Shown in pieces: positions 1 to 9,007 of a stretch of DNA of 64,000 nucleotides; position 1 is the stretch's first letter; each line of letters begins with the position of its first letter. The notes beneath the pieces are model-generated. The model was not told where the DNA came from and did not search any database. It saw only the letters and a program-made list of their open reading frames with translations. A program made the position numbers and the translations under genes. Location of the stretch: the NCBI RefSeq assembly GCF_965262965.1, contig NZ_OZ253573.1, forward strand, positions 310,001 through 374,000, read 5' to 3'. The DNA comes from Poriferisodalis sp965262965 (GTDB lineage Bacteria > Actinomycetota > Acidimicrobiia > Acidimicrobiales > Poriferisodalaceae).

Positions 1-1
1 T

Positions 2-1465
2 CCCACGATTTGGGCCGATCCCCGACTGGTCACTCATCCGGTCCAGACTGCGACAGCCTTGGCAGAAGTGCTGGATGTCGACGTTGCCGAGGTGGCCGAG
101 CGCCTGGCGAGCGATCGCCATTTCGTCTACGTGGCACGTCAGGTGGATCCCGCAGACGGTCTCCGAGTCCAAGCGCTCGGAATTCCGGGAATCGAGGTGC
201 GCGGCGAATCGTCCCGGCTCCGACCGAATGGCGACGAGTTCGCCCGCGGCCTTCTGGGAGCAGTCGACATCGACGAGAATCCGCTGGGCGGCGCTGAGAA
301 GCAATTCTCGGATGTGCTCGGCGGCACCGATGGGCGCGAAGTGGCACGCATCGCCAAAGGCGGAATGCCGTTGCCGAACGGGGTGCAATTCTTCGAGCCT
401 GCCAACGATGGCGAAGATCTCGTTCTCACCTTGCATACCCAGACGCAATGGGTCGCCGAGCAAGCCATCATCGAAGCTGTCCGCGACACCGGTGCGCGAG
501 GCGGCATGGTCGTGGTGATGGAGGTCGACTCGGGGGACGTGCTCGCACTCGCAGGGGTGTCTCGGGACACCGAATCGGGCGAGGTGGTCCCGGTCGCATA
601 CAACCCCGCCTATACCGACGCGTTCGAACCGGGCTCGGTGGCCAAGACGTTCACGGTCGCCGCTGTGCTGGACGCCGGTCTGACGACGCGCACCGAGGTT
701 CACTCAACGCCGGCGAGCTACACGTTCGCCGACAGAGAATTCGTCGAGCCCTACTCAAGGTTTGACCGCCAGATGACGACCGGGGAGATCCTGACCCATT
801 CGTCGAACATCGGCACCATCCGGCTGGCGGAGCGGATCGGCGCCGGGGACTTGCAACGCGCCCTGCGGCAGTTCGGCTTCGGGCGGCTCACTGGTGCCGA
901 TGACATCGCTGCGCTGCCGGGGGAGAGCCGAGGGATCTTGCGCCCAGCGATCGGGTGGCGAGGCACCGACCTCGCGACGATTGCGTTCGGCCAGGGCATC
1001 GCAGTGACCGCGGTGCAGCTGGCGGCGGCCTACAACACGATTGCAAACGACGGCGTCTACGTCGCGCCTCGCCTGGTGCTCGGAAGTGTCGGCTCGGACG
1101 GAATCCTGCGTGCCGCAGACCCCGCATCAACCCGACGGGTGCTCAAGCCCGAAACTGCCGTTCTGATGCAGTCGATGCTGGCCGAGGTCGTCGCCGAAGG
1201 CACCGGCAAGCGAGCCGCGATTGCGGGCTACAGGGTCGCCGGAAAGACCGGAACCGCACAGAAACCCGGCCCCGAAGGCGGATACAGCGACACGGCCTAC
1301 ACCAGCTCGTTCGCTGGATTCCTGCCGGCTGATGGGCCAGAACTGACAGTCGTCATCGTCCTTGATGAACCTGCCGAATATCGCGCTGGCATTGTGGCCG
1401 CACCGGTATTCGCTGAAATCGCCGAGTACGCCTTACGAGTCCTGCAGGTGGCGCCCGATGCATGA
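2..1465 (+). CDS. ftsI: FtsI/PBP-type peptidoglycan transpeptidase, 5' end missing
   Basis: Septal peptidoglycan D,D-transpeptidase, a membrane-anchored penicillin-binding protein that cross-links wall at the division site. The frame is open from base 2 without a start, so the N-terminus and membrane anchor lie upstream of the window; 487 residues are visible. The visible part begins inside the PBP dimerisation domain. All three transpeptidase motifs are present: SVAK with the acylated Ser at 635-646, SSN at 800-808 and KTG at 1244-1252. The stop overlaps the murE start by 8 bases. The family is clear; assignment to FtsI rather than another class B PBP rests on its place at the head of the mur/fts cluster. 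Confidence 0.93.
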   Translation, partial: PTIWADPRLVTHPVQTATALAEVLDVDVAEVAERLASDRHFVYVARQVDPADGLRVQALGIPGIEVRGESSRLRPNGDEFARGLLGAVDIDENPLGGAEKQFSDVLGGTDGREVARIAKGGMPLPNGVQFFEPANDGEDLVLTLHTQTQWVAEQAIIEAVRDTGARGGMVVVMEVDSGDVLALAGVSRDTESGEVVPVAYNPAYTDAFEPGSVAKTFTVAAVLDAGLTTRTEVHSTPASYTFADREFVEPYSRFDRQMTTGEILTHSSNIGTIRLAERIGAGDLQRALRQFGFGRLTGADDIAALPGESRGILRPAIGWRGTDLATIAFGQGIAVTAVQLAAAYNTIANDGVYVAPRLVLGSVGSDGILRAADPASTRRVLKPETAVLMQSMLAEVVAEGTGKRAAIAGYRVAGKTGTAQKPGPEGGYSDTAYTSSFAGFLPADGPELTVVIVLDEPAEYRAGIVAAPVFAEIAEYALRVLQVAPDA

Positions 1466-2891
1466 GACGTCGCTCGGCAAACTGGCCGCCGCTGTCGGGG
1501 GCGAGATGGTTGAGCCATCCGCTGCGGGGGTTCAGGTCACCGAGATCACCCATGACAGCCGGCAAGCAGTGGAAGGCTCGTTGTTCTGCTGCGTCGCCGG
1601 CGCTCAACACGACGGGCACACCTTTGCGGCAGCAGCGATCGAGGCCGGTGCTGCTGCGCTGCTTGTCGAACGCAGACTCGATCTCGAAGTGGCCCAGATC
1701 GTGGTCCCAAGCGTGCGAGCGTCGATGGGGCCGGCTGCAGCGACGATCTTCGATCATCCTTGGCGGCGCTGTCGTGTGGTCGGGGTGACCGGGACCGCCG
1801 GGAAGACCTCCGTGACACACGCCCTAGCGGCGATTGGGAACGCCTGCGGATCGGTATGCGAAGTGGTCGGGACGCTTGATGGCCCTCGGACCACGCCCGA
1901 AGCCCCGGACCTCTACCGCCGGCTCGACGCTGCTGCGCGCAACGGCGTCGATCTCGCCATCGTGGAGGTGTCGTCGCATGCCCTTGAGCTCGGCAGGGTC
2001 GACGGTGCCCGATTTGCGGCCGGTGTGTTCACCAACCTGGGTCATGAGCATCTTGATTTCCATGGCTCCATGGAGCACTACTTCGCTGCAAAGGCCAAGC
2101 TCTTCGACGGTCGCTCCGAGGTGGCAGTGGTGAACATGGCCGACCCGTGGGGCCGCCGCCTGGCATCGATGGCTTCGGCCGTCGCAAGAGTGCATCGATG
2201 GCAGCCCGATGACGTGTCAGTCGCCTCGGCGTACGGCCTGCGAGGGCACTGGCAGGGTCGACCTGTCCGCTGCAGCTTGCTCGGACGGATCAATGCGGCC
2301 AACGTCGCGGGTGCAGCTGCAACGGCGTGTGCGCTGGGTTACGAGTCGGACGACGTCGCGCGCGGCATCAGCGCAATCGAACCGGTGCGCGGGCGTCTGT
2401 GGCCGGTCAGCACCCCCGCTGACGACGTGTTGGTGCTGGTCGACTTCGCGCACAAACCAACCGCACTCGCTGCGACGCTGTCGAGCGCGCGCGAACTCGC
2501 TGCCTCCGGTGGCAATGTCTGGGCGGTCTTCGGCGCAGGCGGAGATCGGGATCAGTCCAAACGAGCCCTGATGGGCCATGCTGCCGACAGGCATGCCGAC
2601 CTGGTGGTGATCACCTCGGACAACCCGCGCAGTGAGGACCCAGCTGAGATCGCTGCGGTGATCGCATCCGGGGCTTCGAGACGTCACGGCCCCGATGACG
2701 GGCTGCACATCGAACTCGACCGTGCTCGAGCGATCGCTTTGGCAATCGACAGCGCCTCTGCGGGCGATGTGATCGTGGTGGCCGGCAAGGGGCATGAGAC
2801 CATGCAGATCCGCGGCGACTGCGCAGTCGCGTTCGATGATGCGAAAGTGAGCGCGGAACTCTTGAGCAGACGCAGGGAGCGGACCCGATGA
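1458..2891 (+). CDS. murE: UDP-MurNAc-tripeptide synthetase MurE
   Basis: Cytoplasmic ATP-dependent ligase that adds the third amino acid to UDP-MurNAc-L-Ala-D-Glu. It has 477 residues, normal for the family. The Mur ligase P-loop GTAGKT lies near residues 112-117, EVSSHAL follows in the central domain, and DNPR at residues 388-391 is the motif known to recognise meso-diaminopimelate, so a DAP-type wall is expected. The ATG at 1458 was chosen because it overlaps the ftsI end and starts at the family's normal N-terminus; the frame is open further upstream but that part overlaps ftsI. The stop shares ATGA with mraY. murF, usually next, is absent. Confidence 0.95.
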   Translation: MHETSLGKLAAAVGGEMVEPSAAGVQVTEITHDSRQAVEGSLFCCVAGAQHDGHTFAAAAIEAGAAALLVERRLDLEVAQIVVPSVRASMGPAAATIFDHPWRRCRVVGVTGTAGKTSVTHALAAIGNACGSVCEVVGTLDGPRTTPEAPDLYRRLDAAARNGVDLAIVEVSSHALELGRVDGARFAAGVFTNLGHEHLDFHGSMEHYFAAKAKLFDGRSEVAVVNMADPWGRRLASMASAVARVHRWQPDDVSVASAYGLRGHWQGRPVRCSLLGRINAANVAGAAATACALGYESDDVARGISAIEPVRGRLWPVSTPADDVLVLVDFAHKPTALAATLSSARELAASGGNVWAVFGAGGDRDQSKRALMGHAADRHADLVVITSDNPRSEDPAEIAAVIASGASRRHGPDDGLHIELDRARAIALAIDSASAGDVIVVAGKGHETMQIRGDCAVAFDDAKVSAELLSRRRERTR

Positions 2892-3940
2892 TCGCACTGC
2901 TCATTGCCGCCAGTTCCGCCCTGATGGTGTCGCTTGTCGGCACGCGCTACTTGGTGCCATGGCTGCAGGCCCGCGGGGTCGGCCAGCCGATCCGGCTCGA
3001 TGGTCCGCAGGGTCACATCACCAAGGCCGGCACGCCGACGATGGGCGGCGTCGCGGTCGTTTCCGCGGCGGTCGTTGGCTATGTGGTGAGTCATCTCCGT
3101 GCTGAAACTGTGTTCACCCGATCGGGCATTGTGCTGATCTGCACCGTTATCGGGGCCGGTGCCGTCGGTCTGGTCGACGATTGGATCAAGGTCAGCCGGG
3201 AGCGAAATCTCGGACTCAACAAGAAGGCGAAGCTGTTCGGCCTGCTCGCCGTCGGAATCGGCTTCGCCGTTGCATCGGTGTGGTGGGTCGACATACCCAC
3301 TGCGATCACCTTCAGCCGCCTCGGCAGCAATTCGCTGCAGATTCCGGCAGGGGTGTGGGTGCTGTGGGCGGTACTGATCGTGTTGGGCACCTCGAATGCG
3401 GTGAACTTCACTGACGGCCTCGATGGACTGGCAGCAGGCGCCTCGACGGTCGCATTCACCGCGTTCGTCGTCGTGGGCTATTGGACGTTTCGGCACGGCA
3501 TCGCGTACGACGTCAAGCATCCCCTCGACCTCGCCATTGTCGCTGCCGCCATGGCCGGAGCGTGTGCGGGATTCCTGTGGTGGAACGCGCCGCCGGCACG
3601 CATCTTCATGGGCGACACCGGTTCGTTGTCCATCGGCACGGCCATGGCTGGCCTGGCGATGCTCCTCCATGTCGACTTGTTGCTGCCGATCATCGGCGGG
3701 CTCTACGTCATCGAGACGGCATCGGTGATCCTGCAGATCGGCTCGTTTCGCCTGCTGGGCCGTCGGCTGTTCCGGATGGCTCCGATGCACCACCATCTTG
3801 AGCTGGGGGGCTGGCCGGAGACGACGGTGCTCATCCGGCTGTGGGTCGTGAACAGCCTCTTCGTGGCCATCGCGCTCGGCGTGTACTACGCCGACTTCTT
3901 GAGCCTCGACCTCGTCGAGCTGCCGTCAGGTTCGCTATGA
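2888..3940 (+). CDS. mraY: Phospho-MurNAc-pentapeptide transferase MraY
   Basis: Integral membrane enzyme that transfers phospho-MurNAc-pentapeptide to undecaprenyl phosphate, forming lipid I. It has 350 residues and about ten hydrophobic segments. Family motifs in order are GTPTMGG near the N-terminus, the Mg-binding DDW after the second cytoplasmic loop, NFTDGLDGL, FMGDTGSL and the histidine-rich PMHHHLEL loop followed by GWPE. The start overlaps the murE stop (ATGA) and the stop overlaps the murD start (ATGA), so translation is probably coupled. Its substrate needs MurF activity, which is not encoded in this cluster. Confidence 0.96.
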   Translation: MIALLIAASSALMVSLVGTRYLVPWLQARGVGQPIRLDGPQGHITKAGTPTMGGVAVVSAAVVGYVVSHLRAETVFTRSGIVLICTVIGAGAVGLVDDWIKVSRERNLGLNKKAKLFGLLAVGIGFAVASVWWVDIPTAITFSRLGSNSLQIPAGVWVLWAVLIVLGTSNAVNFTDGLDGLAAGASTVAFTAFVVVGYWTFRHGIAYDVKHPLDLAIVAAAMAGACAGFLWWNAPPARIFMGDTGSLSIGTAMAGLAMLLHVDLLLPIIGGLYVIETASVILQIGSFRLLGRRLFRMAPMHHHLELGGWPETTVLIRLWVVNSLFVAIALGVYYADFLSLDLVELPSGSL

Positions 3941-5289
3941 GTCATCTCATCGTGGGAATGGGTGTGACTGGACGCGCTGTTGCAAGTGCGCTTGCCAAGC
4001 GCGGCCATGACGTGGTGATGGCAGACGACCGGCCCCGACGTCTCGATGGCCCCGAGTTCGAGCACGCGTGCGTGCACGACTCGACTGATCGCGACGTGTT
4101 GGCATCGCTTGTCGCCGACGCCTGCGTCGTTGTGCCGAGTCCAGGCGTGCCCCCACGTCACCTCGCGTACACCCTTGCGGATGCGGCTGGCGTGCCAATC
4201 GTGAGCGAGCTTGACCTCGCGGCCGAGTGGGACAGTCGACCCTGTGCCGCGGTGACGGGCACCAACGGCAAGACCACCGTCACTGCCCTTGTCGAGAGCA
4301 TGCTGAATCGCAGTGGCATCAGCGCTGTCGGGGCGGGGAATACCGACATCGCGCTGGTCGAAGCGATCGACCGCCCGGTTGACGCCTTCGTCGTGGAAGC
4401 TTCATCGTTTCGCCTGCATCGCGCCCGCACGTTCGCTCCTGCGGTGGCGGTATGGCTGAATCTCGCTCCGGACCATCTCGACTGGCATGCCGATGTGGAC
4501 GACTACGCCGCGTCCAAGGCGCGCATCTGGGCAGCGCAGGAGCCCGACGACTGCGCTGTGGCGCCCTACGGCGACGATGCCGTCGGCAAGTTCGCTGCAA
4601 CGGCCCCCGCACGTCTGGTGACCTTCGCGCCTGCGCAATGGCTCAATGCGCCAGCCGACGTTCGCGTGGAGAACGGCATGCTCACGGCGTACCGAACGCC
4701 GCTCGTCGCCGCCGCAGAACTCCCGCGTCATCGCCCACACGACCTGTCGAATGCGTCCGCTGCGGCGGCGGTCGCGATCGAGATGGGGGCATCGCTCGAC
4801 CACGTTGTCGCCGAGCTGTGCGCATTCGACGGCCTTCCGCACCGGCTTGCGCTCGCTGGCAGCATTGGTGACGTCGTCTTCTACGACGACAGCAAGGCCA
4901 CCGCGCCCCACGCCACGGTCGCTGCCGCTGCCGGCTTCGGTGACGCTGTGCTCATCGCTGGCGGCCGCAACAAGGGCCTTGACCTCGGTGACCTCGCGCA
5001 GGCGGCGCCCCACCTTCGAGCGGTGGTGGCGATTGGCGAGTCCGCCCCGGAGGTGACGGCGTGCTTCCAGCACGCGGGCGCGGGCAGGATCGAGCTCGCC
5101 GAGGCCGGGTCAATGGCAGAAGCGGTCGCGCTCGCCTACGACATCGCACGTCCTGCGGGCGACGTGCTCCTGTCGCCTGGATGTGCGTCGTTCGATTGGT
5201 ACTCGAGCTATCACGAACGAGGGCAGAGCTTCATCTCCGCAGTCTCAGATCTCGCCATCCAATTGGGAGCGGGTGGCCAGGAACGATGA
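3937..5289 (+). CDS. murD: UDP-MurNAc-L-alanine--D-glutamate ligase MurD
   Basis: Cytoplasmic Mur ligase adding D-glutamate to UDP-MurNAc-L-Ala. The 450-residue product begins with a Rossmann-like MSHLIVGMGVTGRA, has the ATP loop GTNGKTT near residue 108, a central LAPDHLDWH motif and a C-terminal domain with DDSKATAPHAT. The ATG at 3937 overlaps the mraY stop; the longer open frame upstream is inside mraY. The stop overlaps the ftsW start by four bases, in the order usual for dcw clusters. Confidence 0.95.
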   Translation: MSHLIVGMGVTGRAVASALAKRGHDVVMADDRPRRLDGPEFEHACVHDSTDRDVLASLVADACVVVPSPGVPPRHLAYTLADAAGVPIVSELDLAAEWDSRPCAAVTGTNGKTTVTALVESMLNRSGISAVGAGNTDIALVEAIDRPVDAFVVEASSFRLHRARTFAPAVAVWLNLAPDHLDWHADVDDYAASKARIWAAQEPDDCAVAPYGDDAVGKFAATAPARLVTFAPAQWLNAPADVRVENGMLTAYRTPLVAAAELPRHRPHDLSNASAAAAVAIEMGASLDHVVAELCAFDGLPHRLALAGSIGDVVFYDDSKATAPHATVAAAAGFGDAVLIAGGRNKGLDLGDLAQAAPHLRAVVAIGESAPEVTACFQHAGAGRIELAEAGSMAEAVALAYDIARPAGDVLLSPGCASFDWYSSYHERGQSFISAVSDLAIQLGAGGQER

Positions 5290-6395
5290 GGGCAAGCCGG
5301 ACCGTCACCGTCGGGCCATCCGTGCGCTATGTGTCACTCCTCGCAGCAGTCCTGCTGTTGATCCTGACCGGCGTCGTCTTGGTTCTCTCTGCAACCTCCG
5401 CAACTGTCATCGCGTCACCCGATCGACCGTTGCACTACTTCTCGCAACACCTGTGGCCCGTGGGCATCTCGCTGGGTGTCTTGGGAATCACGCTCGGGAT
5501 TGACTACCGGCACTGGCGTCGCCTCGCGTTTCCGATGGCCGCCGCAAGCATTGCGCTGCTCGTGGCGGTCCTCGTCGCGGGCCGTCAGGTCGGCGGCGCT
5601 CGCCGCTGGCTCGAATTCGGAGCCTTCAATGTCCAGCCGTCGGAGATCGCGAAACTGGCCCTGATCGTGGCAATGGCGACCTTCCTGGATGCACGCAAGG
5701 ACCAAATCGACCGGCATGATCGAATCTTGCGACCCTCGATGCTGATTCTCGCTGTGGGCTGCTGCCTGGTGCTGCTCCAGCCCGACCTGGGCACGACGCT
5801 CATCCTTGCCGGCATCGGCGTCGGAATGCTGTTCGTGGCAGGTCTGCCGGGCCGCGACCTCGGAAAGATCGCGCTTGTCGTCGGTATCGCAGCTCCAGCG
5901 CTGGCGATCGCAGCTCCCTACCGCCGAGCACGCCTCGCCGGATTCCTCAATCCCATCGAAGGGCGGGCTGACGAGGGCTACCAGACGTTCCAGAGCCTGG
6001 TCGGTCTCGCCCAGGGAGGCCTGCACGGTACCGGGCTGGGGGCGGGTCAGGCCAAATGGGGATGGGTGCCGAATACGCCGACCGACTTCATCTTTGTGAT
6101 CGTCGGCGAGGAGATGGGCCTGTTCGGTGCCGTTGGCTTGCTCTTGCTGCTCGGCGTCGTCGGTGTCGGTGGCCTGCGGACCTCTCAACGCGCACCGGAC
6201 GAGTTCGGAACGCTCCTGGCCGCTGGCATCGCGATCTGGTTCGTGCTCCAGACGTTCATCAATGTCGGCAGCGTGGTTGGATTGCTCCCAGTGACCGGTG
6301 TGACCTTGCCGTTCCTGTCTTTCGGCGGTTCGTCGTTGGTGGTGACCTCAGCAGCTGCGGGCCTGCTGCTGAGCGTGACGCGGAGATCTGGCTGA
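5286..6395 (+). CDS. ftsW: SEDS-family septal glycosyltransferase FtsW
   Basis: Polytopic membrane protein of the SEDS family that polymerises lipid II with its partner FtsI. The 369 residues contain about ten membrane segments. Recognisable blocks are LQPDLGTT, the long conserved loop containing GYQTFQSL and PTDFIF, and the GEEMG segment with the family acidic residue. The start ATG at 5286 is the ATGA overlap with murD. It lies between murD and murG, the usual position of ftsW rather than rodA. The gap to murG is only 3 bases. Confidence 0.94.
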   Translation: MRASRTVTVGPSVRYVSLLAAVLLLILTGVVLVLSATSATVIASPDRPLHYFSQHLWPVGISLGVLGITLGIDYRHWRRLAFPMAAASIALLVAVLVAGRQVGGARRWLEFGAFNVQPSEIAKLALIVAMATFLDARKDQIDRHDRILRPSMLILAVGCCLVLLQPDLGTTLILAGIGVGMLFVAGLPGRDLGKIALVVGIAAPALAIAAPYRRARLAGFLNPIEGRADEGYQTFQSLVGLAQGGLHGTGLGAGQAKWGWVPNTPTDFIFVIVGEEMGLFGAVGLLLLLGVVGVGGLRTSQRAPDEFGTLLAAGIAIWFVLQTFINVGSVVGLLPVTGVTLPFLSFGGSSLVVTSAAAGLLLSVTRRSG

Positions 6396-6398
6396 GCC

Positions 6399-7598
6399 AT
6401 GCCCGTGGGGCGTCGAGGCATCCTGATCGCAGGCGGCGGGACGGCGGGACATCTTGTACCGGGTCTTGCAGTGGCTGCAGCGCTGACCGAACGCGGTTGG
6501 CCCCCCACCGACATCTACTTCGTGGGCAGCGCTCGGGGCATGGACTCCGACATGGTGCCGCCGGCCGGATACCGCCTGACCACTCTCGGCGGCAGAGGCC
6601 TCAATGCACGGCGGCTGAATGGCTCCAATGCCATAGCCGCTGTGACACTTGCCTGGGCAACACTGCGAGGCGTGGCGCTCGTCGGGCGGCGACGACCCGC
6701 CGCGGTGCTGTCGTTGGGGGGCTACGCGGCCCTGCCCGCGGCCGTCGGTGCTGTCTTGTGGCGTGTACCGCTCATCATCGCCGAACAGAACGCGGTGACA
6801 TCGGGCACGAACCGTCTCCTCAGGCGATTCGCCAAGGCGGCTGCTGTACCGGTCGAGGGCACCGGCCTGCGGCGCGAGGTCGTCACCGGCAACCCAGTAC
6901 GGCCCGAAGTCGTGAGCGCCGCCCGCAACGCTGCCGACGCCCGTGCGCAGCTCGGCTGGTCGCCCGCGGCGACGATCATCGTTGCATTCGGCGGCTCACT
7001 CGGATCGGAGCGCATAAATGCCGCGGTGTGGGGTGCTCTCGATGAGTTGCTCCGGCGTGACGCAGTGCTGATGTATCACGTCGTCGGCAAGCGGGATTGG
7101 GAACAACGCCCGTCAGCGCCCCCGGTTCGCGATACCGATGCGGTCGTGCGCGATTGGTACCACGCGGTCCCCTTCGACGAGCATCTCCCGCTCGCATTGG
7201 CGGCAGCGGACCTAGTGATCTGCCGCGCCGGAGCCTCGACAATCGCTGAATTGTCAGTGCTCGGCACCCGTGCAGTGCTCGTGCCCCTGCCGGCGGCGAC
7301 CAAGAACCACCAGCATCACAACGCCTCCAGCCTTGTCAATGCCGGCTTGGCCCAGATCGTGCCCGACGTCGAATTCGATGCGAGCCGACTGGTCGCCGAA
7401 ATCGATATGGCAGCGAAGCTCGGGGGTGACACGTCGAGCGGAGACACGTCGAGCACTAACGACGTGCCGAGCAAACCGACATTCGGTCGCCCAGACTCTG
7501 CTCGACGTGTCGCGGACCTGATCATCGAGCACAGTTCGATGGTGCCCGGCACGATCTTGCCTTCCGAAACGGATTCACGCGAGGAGTCTGGCCATTGA
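6399..7598 (+). CDS. murG: MurG GlcNAc transferase (lipid II synthase)
   Basis: Membrane-associated GT28 glycosyltransferase that adds GlcNAc to lipid I to give lipid II. It has 399 residues. The N-terminal glycine-rich GGGTAGH loop is at residues 12-18, and the UDP-GlcNAc half has FGGSLGSERIN followed later by CRAGASTIAE. The C-terminal 50 or so residues are low-complexity and include a short 15-base direct repeat at 7428-7454 encoding two GDTSS copies, a tail not typical of the family. The next gene, murC, starts inside its stop. Confidence 0.94.
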   Translation: MPVGRRGILIAGGGTAGHLVPGLAVAAALTERGWPPTDIYFVGSARGMDSDMVPPAGYRLTTLGGRGLNARRLNGSNAIAAVTLAWATLRGVALVGRRRPAAVLSLGGYAALPAAVGAVLWRVPLIIAEQNAVTSGTNRLLRRFAKAAAVPVEGTGLRREVVTGNPVRPEVVSAARNAADARAQLGWSPAATIIVAFGGSLGSERINAAVWGALDELLRRDAVLMYHVVGKRDWEQRPSAPPVRDTDAVVRDWYHAVPFDEHLPLALAAADLVICRAGASTIAELSVLGTRAVLVPLPAATKNHQHHNASSLVNAGLAQIVPDVEFDASRLVAEIDMAAKLGGDTSSGDTSSTNDVPSKPTFGRPDSARRVADLIIEHSSMVPGTILPSETDSREESGH

Positions 7599-9007
7599 TT
7601 GACCGCCAGCCTGCGACGCGCAAGGTGCTGCTGACCGACAGGCGTCGCATCCATCTTGTGGGCGCGGGCGGAGCGGGCATGAACGCCATCGGTGTGGTGC
7701 TTGCCGAGATGGGCCACGAGATCAGCGGCAGCGACCTGCGCGGGGGCCCAGGCATGACGCGACTTGCGGCCCACGGCGCTCGCATCGAAATCGGCCATGA
7801 CGCAGCCAACCTCGGCGAAGCCGAACTGGTCGCACACTCGAGCGCAGTCCACGCCTCCAACGTCGAGCTCGCCGCGGCTCGCGCACGAGGCCTGCAGGTC
7901 CTGAGTCGGGCCGAGATGCTTGGATCGATCTGTGACCGGAAGCGGACATTCGCGGTCGCCGGCACCCACGGCAAGACAACAACATCGTCCATGCTTGCGC
8001 TGTGCCTGGTTGCAGCGGGCGAACAACCGTCGTTCTTGATCGGCGGCGAGGTAAACGAGATCGGGTCGGGCGCGGTGTGGGATCCCAGCGGCGAGTGGTT
8101 TGTCGTCGAAGCGGACGAGTCCGACGGCACTTTTCTCGAATTGGGGGCGCAGGGTGCACTTGTGACAAGCATCGAGGCTGATCATCTCGATCATTACGGC
8201 AGTTTTCCTGCACTGACCGCCGCATTCGAGCGATTCCTGTCATCCGCCACCGATCCACGCGTGGTCTGCACAGACGATCCCGTGGCCTCAGAAGCGTCCG
8301 AACGCGTCGGCGGCACCATGACGTACGGCACCTCACCGCACGCCCACTACCGGGTGGTCAACGCGTTGAGTTCCCGTTCGGGGGCACGGTTCGAATTACT
8401 GGGGGGAGGTACGGCCATCGGGTCGTGCGAGTTGCCGCTGCCCGGAATGCACAACATTCTCAATGCCGCCGGTGCCCTGGCCGCTGCGTTGGAGATGGGA
8501 GCTGCGGCTGAGCCGATGCTCGAAGCTCTGGGTCGCTTCGGCGGGGTGGCTCGGCGCTTCGAGCGCCGCGGCGAGAGCGCTGGCGTGGCCTATATCGACG
8601 ACTACGCGCATCTGCCCAGTGAAGTGGCTGCGGCTGTTGCCGCCGCTGCGGGGGGAGGCTGGAAGCGCATCATTGCGGTGTTTCAGCCGCATCGCTATAC
8701 GCGGACTGCAGCACTGTGGCAGGACTTCGCCCATTCCTTTGGTGTTGCCGACCACATCGTGCTCACCGATATCTATGCAGCGGGCGAGGTGCCTCAGCCG
8801 GGAATCTCCGCCGAGCTCATCGCACAAGCAGTGCTCGACGCGCACCCCGAAGCCAGTGTCGAGTACTCGCCCGGGCGCGCAGAGCTGCGGGCACATCTGC
8901 GAGGCTTGCTGCGCCCAGGAGATCTGTGCCTCACATTGGGCGCCGGCGACCTCACGACGCTTCCGGACGAATTGATGTTCCCGGCGAGTGATTCGACTGA
9001 TGTGTGA
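7595..9007 (+). CDS. murC: UDP-MurNAc--L-alanine ligase MurC
   Basis: Cytoplasmic Mur ligase that adds L-alanine to UDP-MurNAc, the first peptide-stem step. It has 470 residues. The N-terminal HLVGAGGAGMNAI loop, the ATP loop GTHGKTT, the block EADESDGTF and the DDYAHLPSE motif identify MurC. The proposed start is TTG at 7595, overlapping the murG stop, supported by GAGGAG at 7581-7586 eight bases upstream and by the absence of a nearby ATG before the conserved region. The stop is shared with the GTG of murB. Confidence 0.94.
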   Translation: MIDRQPATRKVLLTDRRRIHLVGAGGAGMNAIGVVLAEMGHEISGSDLRGGPGMTRLAAHGARIEIGHDAANLGEAELVAHSSAVHASNVELAAARARGLQVLSRAEMLGSICDRKRTFAVAGTHGKTTTSSMLALCLVAAGEQPSFLIGGEVNEIGSGAVWDPSGEWFVVEADESDGTFLELGAQGALVTSIEADHLDHYGSFPALTAAFERFLSSATDPRVVCTDDPVASEASERVGGTMTYGTSPHAHYRVVNALSSRSGARFELLGGGTAIGSCELPLPGMHNILNAAGALAAALEMGAAAEPMLEALGRFGGVARRFERRGESAGVAYIDDYAHLPSEVAAAVAAAAGGGWKRIIAVFQPHRYTRTAALWQDFAHSFGVADHIVLTDIYAAGEVPQPGISAELIAQAVLDAHPEASVEYSPGRAELRAHLRGLLRPGDLCLTLGAGDLTTLPDELMFPASDSTDV

